Positions 34,518 to 42,657 of a DNA stretch of 62,509 bases are shown here, piece after piece. A program made the translations under genes and the position numbers. How positions within the stretch are numbered: the first letter of the stretch is position 1; each line of letters opens with the position of its first letter. The DNA is taken from the NCBI RefSeq assembly GCF_014656545.1, contig NZ_BNDS01000010.1, positions 1 to 62,509 of the forward strand, written 5' to 3'. The notes beneath the pieces are model-generated. The model was not told where the DNA came from and searched no databases. It saw only the letters and a program-made list of their open reading frames with translations. The stretch is from Neobacillus kokaensis. GTDB taxonomy: Bacteria > Bacillota > Bacilli > Bacillales > Cytobacillaceae.

Positions 34518-35408
34518 AACATCTTTCTCTTTAAAATAAGCCTTAACCAATTGTTCAAGCTGTTCAATTTCAATTTGAGCCGTTTGATTTTCCACAGTTT
34601 TCAACGTCTGAAGAACGCTTTTGATTAGAAAAAAGCGTGGATTTTTAGAATCCAAAACTTCCTCTTCGATAAACTCCAACAATTCCGTAAACTTTAATTG
34701 TTCATGTTTTTGGTGGAAAATATTTTTTAAAGTAAATAGACTATGAAGAAACTTTTTCCGAAATAAATGATCAGTTTTTTGGCAGTCCGGCAGCCAGCGT
34801 TCTAATGCCTCCGTTTGAATTAACTGTTCATCCGATTCCTCTAATTCAGCTACAATATGAACAACCCGGTTAACCGTATAGCGGACAACCTGTTTTATAT
34901 TAAGATTGGCATCATTGGCCAAACGATAAAATTTTATATTCTCACGCAAAATCCCCATAAACATAATGGCACAATCTAGAAGATAGCGTTTTTTTTCCTC
35001 GCCAAAAATTTCAATAAAGCGGTTATAAATCCACCGAATATTTCTGATTTGGCCTAATTCTATAAATTGCTTGAGATCTGGATCATTAATAACCATTACT
35101 TCCTCAAACAGCGTAATTAACTTTTTTTTGCGGTTCAAAGTGAGTTGCATTTCAATTTGTTTGACGAAGGTCTCAATATTTGCAGGATCTTGACCAATTA
35201 AAACCTCATCCCGTAATTTGTGAAGCTCAGAATAAGATGTTTTAAAAATTGCAATTAATAATTCATTTTTTGAGGAAAAGTAATTATAAAATGTACCTTT
35301 TGATATACCGCTAAAATCGAGAATATCCTGAATAGAAGTCGACTGAAAGCCTTTTTCAATAAATAATTGATGTGCCATTTGGACGACATGCTTTTTTCGA
35401 TCATTCAT
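34497..35408 (-). CDS. TetR-family transcriptional regulator (long form)
   Basis: A 303-residue regulator with a TetR DNA-binding domain at residues 1-60 (QLFIEKGFQSTSIQDILDF, then SGISKGTFYNYFSSKNELL). The C-terminal ligand domain is about 100 residues longer than is usual, rich in charged helices. It is divergent from an MFS drug-efflux gene 185 bp away, the standard arrangement for a repressor of an efflux pump. It probably binds in the shared gap; no clear dyad was identified there. Confidence 0.87.
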   Translation of the reverse strand: MNDRKKHVVQMAHQLFIEKGFQSTSIQDILDFSGISKGTFYNYFSSKNELLIAIFKTSYSELHKLRDEVLIGQDPANIETFVKQIEMQLTLNRKKKLITLFEEVMVINDPDLKQFIELGQIRNIRWIYNRFIEIFGEEKKRYLLDCAIMFMGILRENIKFYRLANDANLNIKQVVRYTVNRVVHIVAELEESDEQLIQTEALERWLPDCQKTDHLFRKKFLHSLFTLKNIFHQKHEQLKFTELLEFIEEEVLDSKNPRFFLIKSVLQTLKTVENQTAQIEIEQLEQLVKAYFKEKDVENPYFS

Positions 35409-35592
35409 GCAATCACCTTGAGTTTCATATTGTACTATCTGTATAAAAATATACTACCTTATTTTCCAACCCGTGACAAACCAATATTTTGCAAGATTTT
35501 TTTATTGCAAAAATTGAACCAGGAGTATAATATAGGTAAGTATGAAACAGGGGTATAAAAAAATGTACAATTAGTTTAAAGGGGGAAATTTA

Positions 35593-37131
35593 ATGGATCA
35601 AACTCGAACTAATACGAGTAAACCACCGTATGGAATTCTTGCAGTCCTGATGGTCGGGGCATTTATTGCATTTTTAAATAATACATTATTAAATATCGCT
35701 CTTCCTTCTATTATGAAGGATTTAAAGATTGAACCGGCAACAGTCCAGTGGTTAACAACGGGATTTATGTTGGTGAACGGTATTTTAATTCCTACAACTG
35801 CTTTTTTAATTCAAAAATATTCTGTCCGAAAAATATTTTTGTCAGCTATGATACTATTTACAGTAGGAACAATTATTGCTGGGATAGCCCATGTTTTTCC
35901 GATTTTACTAACAGGCAGAATGCTGCAAGCATCAGGATCAGCTATTTTGATGCCAACCTTAATGAACGTAATGCTCGTAAGCTTTCCGATAGAAAAAAGG
36001 GGTACGGCGATGGGCGTTTTTGGTCTCATTTTAATGTCTGCGCCAGCGATCGGGCCAACCTTATCCGGTTGGATTATCGAACACTATGATTGGCGGATGC
36101 TATTCCATTTTGTTACACCAATTGGAATTGTCGTAATCTTGTTAGGCTTTTTCTTAATTCGAGATAAAAAAGAAAAAGTGGATATTCAACTTGACTTTAT
36201 TTCGCTTATTTTATCAAGCATTGGCTTTGGCGGGATTCTTTATGGCTTTAGTTCTGCTGGAAGTAAAGGCTGGGATAGTCCGCTAGTATATGGAACAATT
36301 GCAATTGGAGCCGTTTCTTTGACCGTATTTATCGTCACGCAATTAAAAAAAGAACAGCCGTTATTAAACTTCCGTATTTATAAATACCCCATGTTTGCCT
36401 TATCATCAGCGATAACCATGGTGTTAAATATGGCGTTGTTTTCAGGGATGCTTCTTTTACCAATTTATGTTCAAACCATCCGCGGGATTTCACCGATGGA
36501 TGCGGGATTAATGCTTCTTCCTGGTGCAATACTGATGTCCATAATGTCGCCAATCACTGGTAAATTATTTGATAAATTTGGCGGAAGAATATTAGCCATT
36601 ATTGGTTTGGCGATAACAACAATAACAACTTATTTATTTAGCAAATTAGAACTTGATACGTCCTACACACATTTAATTATTTTATACTCTGTTCGAATGC
36701 TTGGCATGTCGATGGTTATGATGCCAGTATCAACCAATGGGTTAAATCAGCTGCCTGCAAGATTCTATCCGCATGGGACGGCGATGAATAACACATTGAA
36801 CCAAGTGGCTGGGGCTATTGGTACAGCATTGCTGGTTACAATTATGTCCACTCATACAGCAACAAGAGCAAAAGAAATTGGCGCTGCCGCAAAAGCATCT
36901 ATGAGGAACATGGCAACACCTCCAACACCGGCAGCAATTGCCGAAATGAAGCAGCAAGTCATGATGAAGGCAATGTTAGATGGGATTAACTATTCTTTCG
37001 TTGTTGCAACTGGAATTGCAGCTGTATCACTTATTCTTGCCTTCTTTATTAAACGAGCTAAACAAGCGGAAGACCCAGGAGATTTTCAACCAGCGGATAA
37101 AACAGTTACACGTAAATTAGCAGAAAATTAA
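35593..37131 (+). CDS. MFS transporter, DHA2 (EmrB/QacA-like) family
   Basis: A 512-residue drug:H+ antiporter with about 14 hydrophobic segments. DHA2-like motifs include NIALPSIMKDL in TM1, the WLTTGFMLVNGILIPTTAFL region, and GRMLQASGSAILMPTLMNV. It is likely to export lipophilic or toxic compounds; the substrate is not known. Expression is probably controlled by the divergent TetR protein. ATG follows AAAGGGGGAAATTTA. A terminator follows closely. Confidence 0.9.
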   Translation: MDQTRTNTSKPPYGILAVLMVGAFIAFLNNTLLNIALPSIMKDLKIEPATVQWLTTGFMLVNGILIPTTAFLIQKYSVRKIFLSAMILFTVGTIIAGIAHVFPILLTGRMLQASGSAILMPTLMNVMLVSFPIEKRGTAMGVFGLILMSAPAIGPTLSGWIIEHYDWRMLFHFVTPIGIVVILLGFFLIRDKKEKVDIQLDFISLILSSIGFGGILYGFSSAGSKGWDSPLVYGTIAIGAVSLTVFIVTQLKKEQPLLNFRIYKYPMFALSSAITMVLNMALFSGMLLLPIYVQTIRGISPMDAGLMLLPGAILMSIMSPITGKLFDKFGGRILAIIGLAITTITTYLFSKLELDTSYTHLIILYSVRMLGMSMVMMPVSTNGLNQLPARFYPHGTAMNNTLNQVAGAIGTALLVTIMSTHTATRAKEIGAAAKASMRNMATPPTPAAIAEMKQQVMMKAMLDGINYSFVVATGIAAVSLILAFFIKRAKQAEDPGDFQPADKTVTRKLAEN

Positions 37132-37136
37132 CAGAG

Positions 37137-37164
37137 AGGTGACTTAAAAGGTCACCTTTTTTTA
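37137..37164 (+). terminator. Terminator of the MFS gene
   Basis: AGGTGAC (37137-37143) and GTCACCT (37151-37157) followed by TTTTTTT. Confidence 0.88.
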
Positions 37165-37241
37165 TTTGTCAAATTTGCTTTTTCGTTAGAAAAAATACAA
37201 TATAATATAGAAGAAAAGTGTAATTGAGGAGGCAACTAGAC

Positions 37242-37817
37242 TTGTTAAAAGAGAAACTAGCACGATACATACAAACTGAAGAAGAGATTGTGTTATTTAA
37301 AGAAGAAAAAGATTATATTACAAAGCACCAATTAAGCGAGCTTCCTATTATTGAAAAGGAACCTGAAGTACGATTTACTGAGGCCTATATCGAACGCTGT
37401 GATAAAGAAACGGAAAACATGATTAGGAATGAATCATCGAGCTTCCTAACTCAGCCATTGGTGTATTTTTATAAACACAAAAATGAATTTGTTTACCTGG
37501 AATCCCAATGGTTCGACCTTGTTAACGTTGATGCGGTTTCCTTAGAATTGGATGATGTATTTGGTACATATGATGTGATGTTAGGATTAAAGCTGCAAAA
37601 AAAATACGGGCAAAAGATAAGGGATTTTTTGGAGAAGGAATTACAAGGTGAAAAAGCAAAATATGATTTAATATTTAATCAACAGGATGGTTTATGGGAC
37701 TTAAATTTTGCTTTGAATTCTTTAGACGGGTTTGATGAAAACATGTCTATAGGTGAGGGGTTTCATCTCATTTATCGTTTCCTTTTTAGGCTAATGGAAG
37801 CGATGGAAGAAGAATAA
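37242..37817 (+). CDS. Hypothetical protein, 191 residues
   Basis: I do not recognise this protein. It is soluble, acidic and without a signal peptide; an N-terminal helix (KEKLARYIQTEEEIVLFKEE) precedes a mixed alpha/beta body, with QDGLWDLNFALNSLDGF and MSIGEGFHLIYRFLFRLMEA in the C-terminal third. I chose TTG at 37242, with GAGGAGG nine nt upstream, over a TTG 18 nt earlier that would overlap this site. It lies 36 nt before the BtuF-like gene on the same strand, so both may share a transcript. Confidence 0.75.
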   Translation: MLKEKLARYIQTEEEIVLFKEEKDYITKHQLSELPIIEKEPEVRFTEAYIERCDKETENMIRNESSSFLTQPLVYFYKHKNEFVYLESQWFDLVNVDAVSLELDDVFGTYDVMLGLKLQKKYGQKIRDFLEKELQGEKAKYDLIFNQQDGLWDLNFALNSLDGFDENMSIGEGFHLIYRFLFRLMEAMEEE

Positions 37818-37853
37818 TTTTCAAAAGATAGAGAACAAGGGAGAGGTGCCGTT

Positions 37854-38621
37854 TTGCGCGTTGTTTCTTTATGTCCAAGTAATACAGAGATCATGGAGTA
37901 TTTAGGGCTGACACATTTATTGATCGGGGTAGATGATTATTCAGATTGGCCGTCATCAGTTAAAAACTTGCCAAAATTGGGTCCAGATTTATCAATCAAT
38001 ATGGATTTAGTGGAACAATTGGAGCCCGATATGGTTCTTGCATCATTAAGTGTCCCCGGAATGGAAAAAAATGTTGAATCATTAAAAGAACGAGGCATTC
38101 CACATATTGTTTTAAATCCGCAATCGTTAAAGGAAATTGAGAGGGATTTGCTTAGAACGGCAGAAGTTCTTGGAGAACGAGAAAGAGGATTGAATGCTGT
38201 GGAACAATTTCGAGCAAGGCTTGAACAAGTGAAACAGCGTGCAGTAAAGGTTGAGCATTATCCTTCCTTGTATTGGGAATGGTGGCCAAAGCCAATTTTT
38301 ACTCCGGGAAAAATAAACTGGCTCACTGAAATCTCTGAAGCTGCCGGGGCGGTTAATATTTTTCAAGATGTCGAGTTAGCAAGCGTCCAAACCGATTGGG
38401 AGGATGTTCTCCGCCGTAAACCTGATTATATTTGTCTCGCTTGGGTCGGAGTACGGAAGGAAAAAGTGCAAAAGAGCATTGTAACAAAGCGTGCTGGTTA
38501 TGACAGCCTGGGGTATCCAAGCGATGAACGAATATTTATTTTGGAAGAAGAGCTTTACTGCCGCCCCTCACCAAGACTCCTTGAAGGACTGGAAAAATTG
38601 GTTAAGTTAATACATGGATAA
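37854..38621 (+). CDS. BtuF-like cobalamin-binding protein without signal peptide
   Basis: A 255-residue protein with the periplasmic-binding fold of the vitamin B12 receptor BtuF. Family segments are VVSLCPSNTEIMEYLG at the N-terminus, GPDLSINMDLVEQLEPDMVL, and RPSPRLLEGLEKL at the end. There is no signal sequence or lipobox, and no ABC permease or ATPase gene beside it, so it is probably cytoplasmic and not a classical importer receptor. Start is TTG with GGGAGAGGTG upstream. Ligand is inferred from family only. Confidence 0.8.
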   Translation: MRVVSLCPSNTEIMEYLGLTHLLIGVDDYSDWPSSVKNLPKLGPDLSINMDLVEQLEPDMVLASLSVPGMEKNVESLKERGIPHIVLNPQSLKEIERDLLRTAEVLGERERGLNAVEQFRARLEQVKQRAVKVEHYPSLYWEWWPKPIFTPGKINWLTEISEAAGAVNIFQDVELASVQTDWEDVLRRKPDYICLAWVGVRKEKVQKSIVTKRAGYDSLGYPSDERIFILEEELYCRPSPRLLEGLEKLVKLIHG

Positions 38622-38650
38622 GCCTTTGCTTTGAGCAAAGGCTTTTTTTA
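38621..38650 (+). terminator. Terminator of the BtuF-like gene
   Basis: AGCCTTTGCT and AGCAAAGGCT form a perfect 10-bp stem with a 3-nt loop, followed by TTTTTTTA. Confidence 0.88.
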
Positions 38651-38663
38651 AAATTATAAAGGC

Positions 38664-38692
38664 TTTACAAAATACCCTTATAGGTATACAAT
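38664..38692 (+). promoter_or_regulatory. Promoter of the rhodanese-TusA operon
   Basis: TTTACA (38664-38669) and TACAAT (38687-38692) are 17 bp apart. The spacer holds the first CstR-like operator. A second -10-like TATAAT lies at 38746-38751, overlapping the second operator. Confidence 0.6.
38672..38687. promoter_or_regulatory. CstR/CsoR-like operator 1
   Basis: ATACCCTTATAGGTAT is an imperfect palindrome of the ATACCC...GGGTAT type bound by the CsoR-family persulfide sensor CstR. It sits between the -35 and -10 boxes, where a repressor would block polymerase. Confidence 0.6.
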
Positions 38693-38732
38693 AAGATTTG
38701 TAATAAAAAACTAGATTTTTTTATCTGAAATA

Positions 38733-38748
38733 ATACCTATAAGGGTAT
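38733..38748. promoter_or_regulatory. CstR/CsoR-like operator 2
   Basis: ATACCTATAAGGGTAT is the exact reverse complement of operator 1, 61 bp downstream. It overlaps TATAAT and ends 35 nt before the rhodanese start codon. Confidence 0.6.
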
Positions 38749-38782
38749 AATTCAAAACAACCAATATAGGAGGAATTTATAT

Positions 38783-39082
38783 ATGAAAAAAATTACAGCC
38801 AAAGAAGTAGAGCAACGACTAGAAAATGGAGAAGAATTAAATATAATTGACGTACGAGAAGTTGCCGAAGTGAATACGGGAAAAATCCCCACTGCAGTAA
38901 ACATTCCATTAGGATTAGTGGAATTTAAAATGCCTGACCTTGATAAAAAAATACCATACATTATCGTTTGCCGTTCCGGTGGCAGAAGCGGACAGGCGAC
39001 ACAATTCTTAGAAAGCTATGGATTCAATGTCACCAATATGGAAGGCGGAATGCTGGTTTGGGAAGGCGAACTGGAATTTTAA
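38783..39082 (+). CDS. Rhodanese-like sulfurtransferase
   Basis: A 99-residue single-domain rhodanese. The active-site loop CRSGGRSG carries the persulfide-forming cysteine, and IDVREVAEVNTGKIPTAVNI is the typical N-terminal part. It should carry sulfane sulfur from persulfide or thiosulfate to an acceptor, plausibly TusA encoded downstream. ATG with TAGGAGG upstream. Two CstR-like operators in the promoter point to induction by reactive sulfur species. Confidence 0.92.
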   Translation: MKKITAKEVEQRLENGEELNIIDVREVAEVNTGKIPTAVNIPLGLVEFKMPDLDKKIPYIIVCRSGGRSGQATQFLESYGFNVTNMEGGMLVWEGELEF

Positions 39083-39101
39083 AAAAGGGTGTGAAATCTA
39101 T

Positions 39102-39281
39102 ATGGACAAAGATGATAAAAAAACGGTCGATTGCACAACAACTGGTTCTTGAGGCATAAATCGTACAAAAACGTCTGGTTCTAAAGGAAAAACAGCTAAA
39201 CTGCCAATCCCAATATGACCAGGGACGTTTGTCTGGCTCCTGGCAGGAGTCATTTATATTGTAGTAAAAATTTTTAGCTAA
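39102..39281 (+). pseudogene. Small membrane-protein frame with two in-frame TGA codons
   Basis: A single frame from ATG 39102 to TAA 39279-39281 contains 59 codons, interrupted only by TGA at 39150-39152 (codon 17) and 39216-39218 (codon 39). It fills the gap between rhodanese and tusA, with 19 nt before and 18 nt after. The predicted peptide has a Cys at position 11, a basic Ser/Lys/Thr linker, then a membrane segment (GTFVWLLAGVIYIVVKIF). GGGTG lies upstream. It is either a gene decayed by two TGG-to-TGA type changes or a recoded gene. A 7-bp hairpin (39235-39251, loop GGC) follows the second TGA. Confidence 0.5.
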
Positions 39282-39299
39282 AATAGGAGGAAATAAAAA

Positions 39300-39527
39300 A
39301 TGACTGCAGATAAGTTTTTAGACGCAAAAGGTTTAGCTTGTCCGATGCCAATTGTCAGAACCAAGAAGGCGATGGACGAACTTGAAAAAGGTCAAATTTT
39401 AGAAATTCACACAACAGACAAAGGTTCGAAAAATGACCTAACCGCCTGGGTGAAATCAGGCGGACATGATTTAATGAAAATTGAAGAAGATGAAAATCTA
39501 TTTAAATTTTGGATTAAAAAAGGATAA
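39300..39527 (+). CDS. TusA-family sulfur carrier protein
   Basis: A 75-residue TusA/SirA-like protein. The N-terminal CPMP motif (LDAKGLACPMPIVRTKKAM) holds the sulfur-carrying cysteine near residue 14, and the rest has the usual two-layer alpha/beta length. It probably accepts sulfur from the rhodanese encoded upstream and passes it on in a sulfur relay. ATG with TAGGAGG upstream; a terminator follows. Confidence 0.92.
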   Translation: MTADKFLDAKGLACPMPIVRTKKAMDELEKGQILEIHTTDKGSKNDLTAWVKSGGHDLMKIEEDENLFKFWIKKG

Positions 39528-39535
39528 ATAATAGC

Positions 39536-39570
39536 AGCTCTTCTAATTTCACATTAGGAGGGCTTTTTTC
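39536..39570 (+). terminator. Terminator of the rhodanese-TusA operon
   Basis: AGCTCTTCTAA (39536-39546) pairs with TTAGGAGGGCT (39554-39564) with one G-U pair, then TTTTTTC. The remaining 270 bp to the next gene are AT-rich, with purine-rich GGAGGGG and AGGGG stretches around 39727-39750; I see no gene there. Confidence 0.8.
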
Positions 39571-39841
39571 ATGAGGTTAACAAGACAACCGTAGTGAAAA
39601 TATTTATTTTCTTGTATAGATTTTTAACCTATATATTAAAATTGCCTTTTTTTTAAACAAGATATTGTATAAATAGGATAGAATATTTCAATTATTCAAA
39701 TAAAAGTAACAATCTTAACAAAAGAAGGAGGGGCAAAAAGAAGGGGAACAATCTTTCAAATGATCATCAGCGCGATATCCACCTAGAGTATAGCAATCCT
39801 CATTGGTAAGGCTTTAAAACCAAATAATAGGAGGAAATACA

Positions 39842-40846
39842 ATGAAAAAAGCTGGATTTTTAGTATTCTTAAGCTTGTTATTAATGCTGGCAGGATGTTC
39901 TGGACAAACGAGTACTGATGGTCAAAAGAAAGAAGCTAAAGGCGAAAAAACGGCAGCAATATCATTAGGTGTAGCAACATGGGTGGGATATGGTCCATTG
40001 TGGATTGCTGAGGAAAAGGGGTTCTTTACAAAGAATGGTGTAGATGTCACATTAATGAAGATGGAAAGTAATACTGACAGGAGAACAGCACTTGCCGCAA
40101 ACCGAATTCAAGGATTTGCTTCAACAGTTGATACACATGTCGTTTCAGCTGCAAGTAATGTAGATGTTGTTCAAGTAGTCGCCTTGGATGAATCTCATGG
40201 CGGTGATGGTATCGTTGCAAAAAAGGAAATAAAAAGCTTAAAAGATCTTAAAGGTAAGAAGGTAGCGGTGCAAACTGATGGAGGAGCAAGCTTCTTCTGG
40301 TTCCTATATTTATTAAAACAAGAGGGGATCGACTTTAAAGATATTGATGCTCAGAACATGACAGCTGGAGATGCAGGTGCTGCGTTTGTTGCTAATAAGG
40401 TAGATGCTGCAGTAACATGGGAGCCTTGGTTAACAAAAGCTAAGAACACAAAATTTGGAAGCGTTCTTATGACAAGCGATGTCTCTCCTGGGGTGATCAC
40501 CAGTACAATTGCCATGCGAAGAGACTTTGTTAAAGAAAATCCGAAAGCAGTGAAGGCCTTAGTTAAATCTTGGTTTGAAGCGATGGAATTCTATAAAACG
40601 AATAAAGAAGAAGCATTAGAGATTATGGGAAAAGCAATGGGGCAATCGCCTGCAGAGCTGGAAGAATCTTTAAAGGGAATCCGCCTTTATGATGAGGAAG
40701 GAAACAAGAACATCTTCGGCACTAAAGAGCAGCCTGGAGAATTGCATAGTCTTACGAAGCTTGGTGCTGAATTTTGGAAGGAACAGAAATTAATCGACCA
40801 TGAGCCTAATGTTGATGAACTTATTGACTATTCATTCGTGCAATAA
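39842..40846 (+). CDS. NitT/TauT-type ABC transporter substrate-binding lipoprotein
   Basis: A 334-residue lipoprotein, the receptor of an ABC importer. The signal peptide ends at lipobox LAGC (Cys about 19), followed by a charged spacer and the SsuA/TauA-type binding fold starting SLGVATWVGYGPLWIAEEKG. Related receptors bind nitrate, sulfonates, pyrimidine precursors or similar small anions and bases. The ligand is not decidable here; the pyrimidine and transamination genes downstream make a nitrogen compound plausible. ATG with TAGGAGG upstream. Confidence 0.9.
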   Translation: MKKAGFLVFLSLLLMLAGCSGQTSTDGQKKEAKGEKTAAISLGVATWVGYGPLWIAEEKGFFTKNGVDVTLMKMESNTDRRTALAANRIQGFASTVDTHVVSAASNVDVVQVVALDESHGGDGIVAKKEIKSLKDLKGKKVAVQTDGGASFFWFLYLLKQEGIDFKDIDAQNMTAGDAGAAFVANKVDAAVTWEPWLTKAKNTKFGSVLMTSDVSPGVITSTIAMRRDFVKENPKAVKALVKSWFEAMEFYKTNKEEALEIMGKAMGQSPAELEESLKGIRLYDEEGNKNIFGTKEQPGELHSLTKLGAEFWKEQKLIDHEPNVDELIDYSFVQ

Positions 40847-40860
40847 AGGAGGGGATGCTA

Positions 40861-41733
40861 GTGGAAAAAGCGGCAAAGACCGAGGAAATCGTTAATCATC
40901 CAGCAATTCTTTCAAAACAGAAGCTGGGAAGCGGGACTCGTAAAAGCAGAAACTGGCTCCAGCCACAGGCAGCCATTCCGCACAGATTATATGTAGGCAT
41001 TAGTATATCAAGTATTGTCCTTTTATTTGCTGTTTGGTCGTTGTTAACATACACCGGAATGGTAGATCCGCTTTTCTTGCCTACCCCTGTAGAAATAGTT
41101 CATTCGGGAATTACCTTGTTTACAGAATATGGATTTATTAATGATATCGGGATTACCATTTACCGTGTACTGGCAGGTTTCCTGATTGCAGTTGTGATTG
41201 GCTTGCCGCTTGGTATTTTAATGGGAACATTTAAAGTTGTGGAAGCCTTTTTTGAACCAATGATTTCTGCGATCCGTTATATGCCGGCGTCTGCCTTCAT
41301 ACCATTATTCATTTTGTGGATTGGTGTAGGTGAGCTTGAGAAAATTACGATTATCTTTGTCGGTTCATTTTTTTCATTAGTGTTAATGGTTGCCGTTGAG
41401 GTTGGAAACGTTCGCCGTGAACTGTTAGAAGCTGCCTATACCCTTGGCAGATCAAAATTGGGTGTGCTGCGCTCTGTCATACTTCCCGCTTCACTTCCTG
41501 GAATTATGGAAATTCTCCGGCTAATTCTTGGTTGGGCATGGTCTTATATTATTGTTGCTGAACTTGTAGCTTCTGCTTCAGGGATCGGCAGCCTCATTCT
41601 AGAATCACAGCGGATGCTGAAGACAGGGAATATCATTTTTGGGATTGCGACAATTGGCGTGCTTGGATTACTCTCTGATATAATTTTGAAAATCTGTATT
41701 AAGAAAGCGTTCCCATGGCATTATGGAAGGTGA
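40861..41733 (+). CDS. ABC transporter permease (NitT/TauT type)
   Basis: A 290-residue membrane permease with about six hydrophobic segments and the cytoplasmic EAA loop near EAAYTLGRSKLGVLRSVILP. The long soluble N-terminus (about 45 residues) is somewhat unusual. I chose GTG at 40861 because AAAGGAGGGG ends directly at the ATG at 40855, leaving no spacing for it. The stop codon overlaps a possible start of the ATPase gene. It works with the receptor at 39842 and the ATPase at 41742. Confidence 0.88.
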   Translation: MEKAAKTEEIVNHPAILSKQKLGSGTRKSRNWLQPQAAIPHRLYVGISISSIVLLFAVWSLLTYTGMVDPLFLPTPVEIVHSGITLFTEYGFINDIGITIYRVLAGFLIAVVIGLPLGILMGTFKVVEAFFEPMISAIRYMPASAFIPLFILWIGVGELEKITIIFVGSFFSLVLMVAVEVGNVRRELLEAAYTLGRSKLGVLRSVILPASLPGIMEILRLILGWAWSYIIVAELVASASGIGSLILESQRMLKTGNIIFGIATIGVLGLLSDIILKICIKKAFPWHYGR

Positions 41734-41741
41734 TGAAGCTG

Positions 41742-42536
41742 ATGAGTAAACCAAAACTGGAGATTAAAAGCGTAACAAAGGTTTTTGCCGGAAATAAAAA
41801 TCGAGCTAATGTGCTTGCACTGGATCAGACAAACTTAACCATTATGCCGAACGAATTTATCACTATCCTTGGACCATCTGGATGTGGGAAATCAACCCTG
41901 CTTCGGATTGTGGCGGGTTTGGAAGAACAGACTACAGGGGATGTCTTTCTTGATGGTCAAGAACTGTTTGGACCTTCCTCTAATCGCGGTATGGTGTTTC
42001 AAGCCTATTCGTTATTTCCATGGCTGACGGTTGAAGAAAATATTCAGTTTGGTCTAAAAACAAAGGAAATTGGGGCAGGAGAGCGTAAAGAGATTGTGAG
42101 GAAATACATTGAGCTTGTTCAATTAGAAGGTTTTGAAAAGCATTATCCAAGACAGCTTTCTGGCGGGATGCAGCAGCGTGTAGCAATTGCAAGGGCACTG
42201 GCAAATGACCCAGAGATCCTCCTTTTGGATGAACCATTTGGAGCTCTTGACAATCAAACACGTACATTGATGCAGGAGCTATTGCTTGAGATTTGGGAGA
42301 AATCACACAAAACGGTCCTATTTATTACGCATGATGTAGAAGAATCCATTTATTTGGCCAATAGGGTGGTCGTTATGACATCCAGACCAGGAAGGATAAA
42401 GGCGGATATACCGATTGAACTTGAGCACCCACGTCCATACAGCATCAAAGTAGAGCCCAAGTTTTTAGCATATAAGGAACAGCTTACTGAACTAATTCGT
42501 GAAGAAAGCTTAAAGGCCATGATGGAAATAAAATAG
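41742..42536 (+). CDS. ABC transporter ATP-binding protein (NitT/TauT type)
   Basis: A 264-residue ABC ATPase powering the importer. Walker A GPSGCGKST (near residue 45), Q-loop in FQAYSLFPW, signature LSGGMQQR, Walker B ILLLDEP, and switch His in LFITHDVEE are all intact. Three in-frame ATGs exist (41715, 41733, 41742); the last has AAGGTG at a proper distance and gives the usual N-terminus, but 41733 would give a TGATG stop-start overlap with the permease. Confidence 0.9.
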   Translation: MSKPKLEIKSVTKVFAGNKNRANVLALDQTNLTIMPNEFITILGPSGCGKSTLLRIVAGLEEQTTGDVFLDGQELFGPSSNRGMVFQAYSLFPWLTVEENIQFGLKTKEIGAGERKEIVRKYIELVQLEGFEKHYPRQLSGGMQQRVAIARALANDPEILLLDEPFGALDNQTRTLMQELLLEIWEKSHKTVLFITHDVEESIYLANRVVVMTSRPGRIKADIPIELEHPRPYSIKVEPKFLAYKEQLTELIREESLKAMMEIK

Positions 42537-42560
42537 CAGAATAATAAATGAAGATAAAAA

Positions 42561-42576
42561 TGTGATATATATCATA
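42561..42576. promoter_or_regulatory. Possible Fnr/Crp-family site
   Basis: TGTGATATATATCATA resembles the Fnr/Crp dyad TGTGA-N6-TCACA, with TCATA in place of the right half. It lies 82 nt before the ferritin-like gene. Half-site mismatch makes this tentative. Confidence 0.3.
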
Positions 42577-42657
42577 AGAATAGCTACTTACACAAATGAT
42601 GGCCGCACTATATAATTATGAATAATCAGAATATTAAATATTATTGGAGGGTTTATA

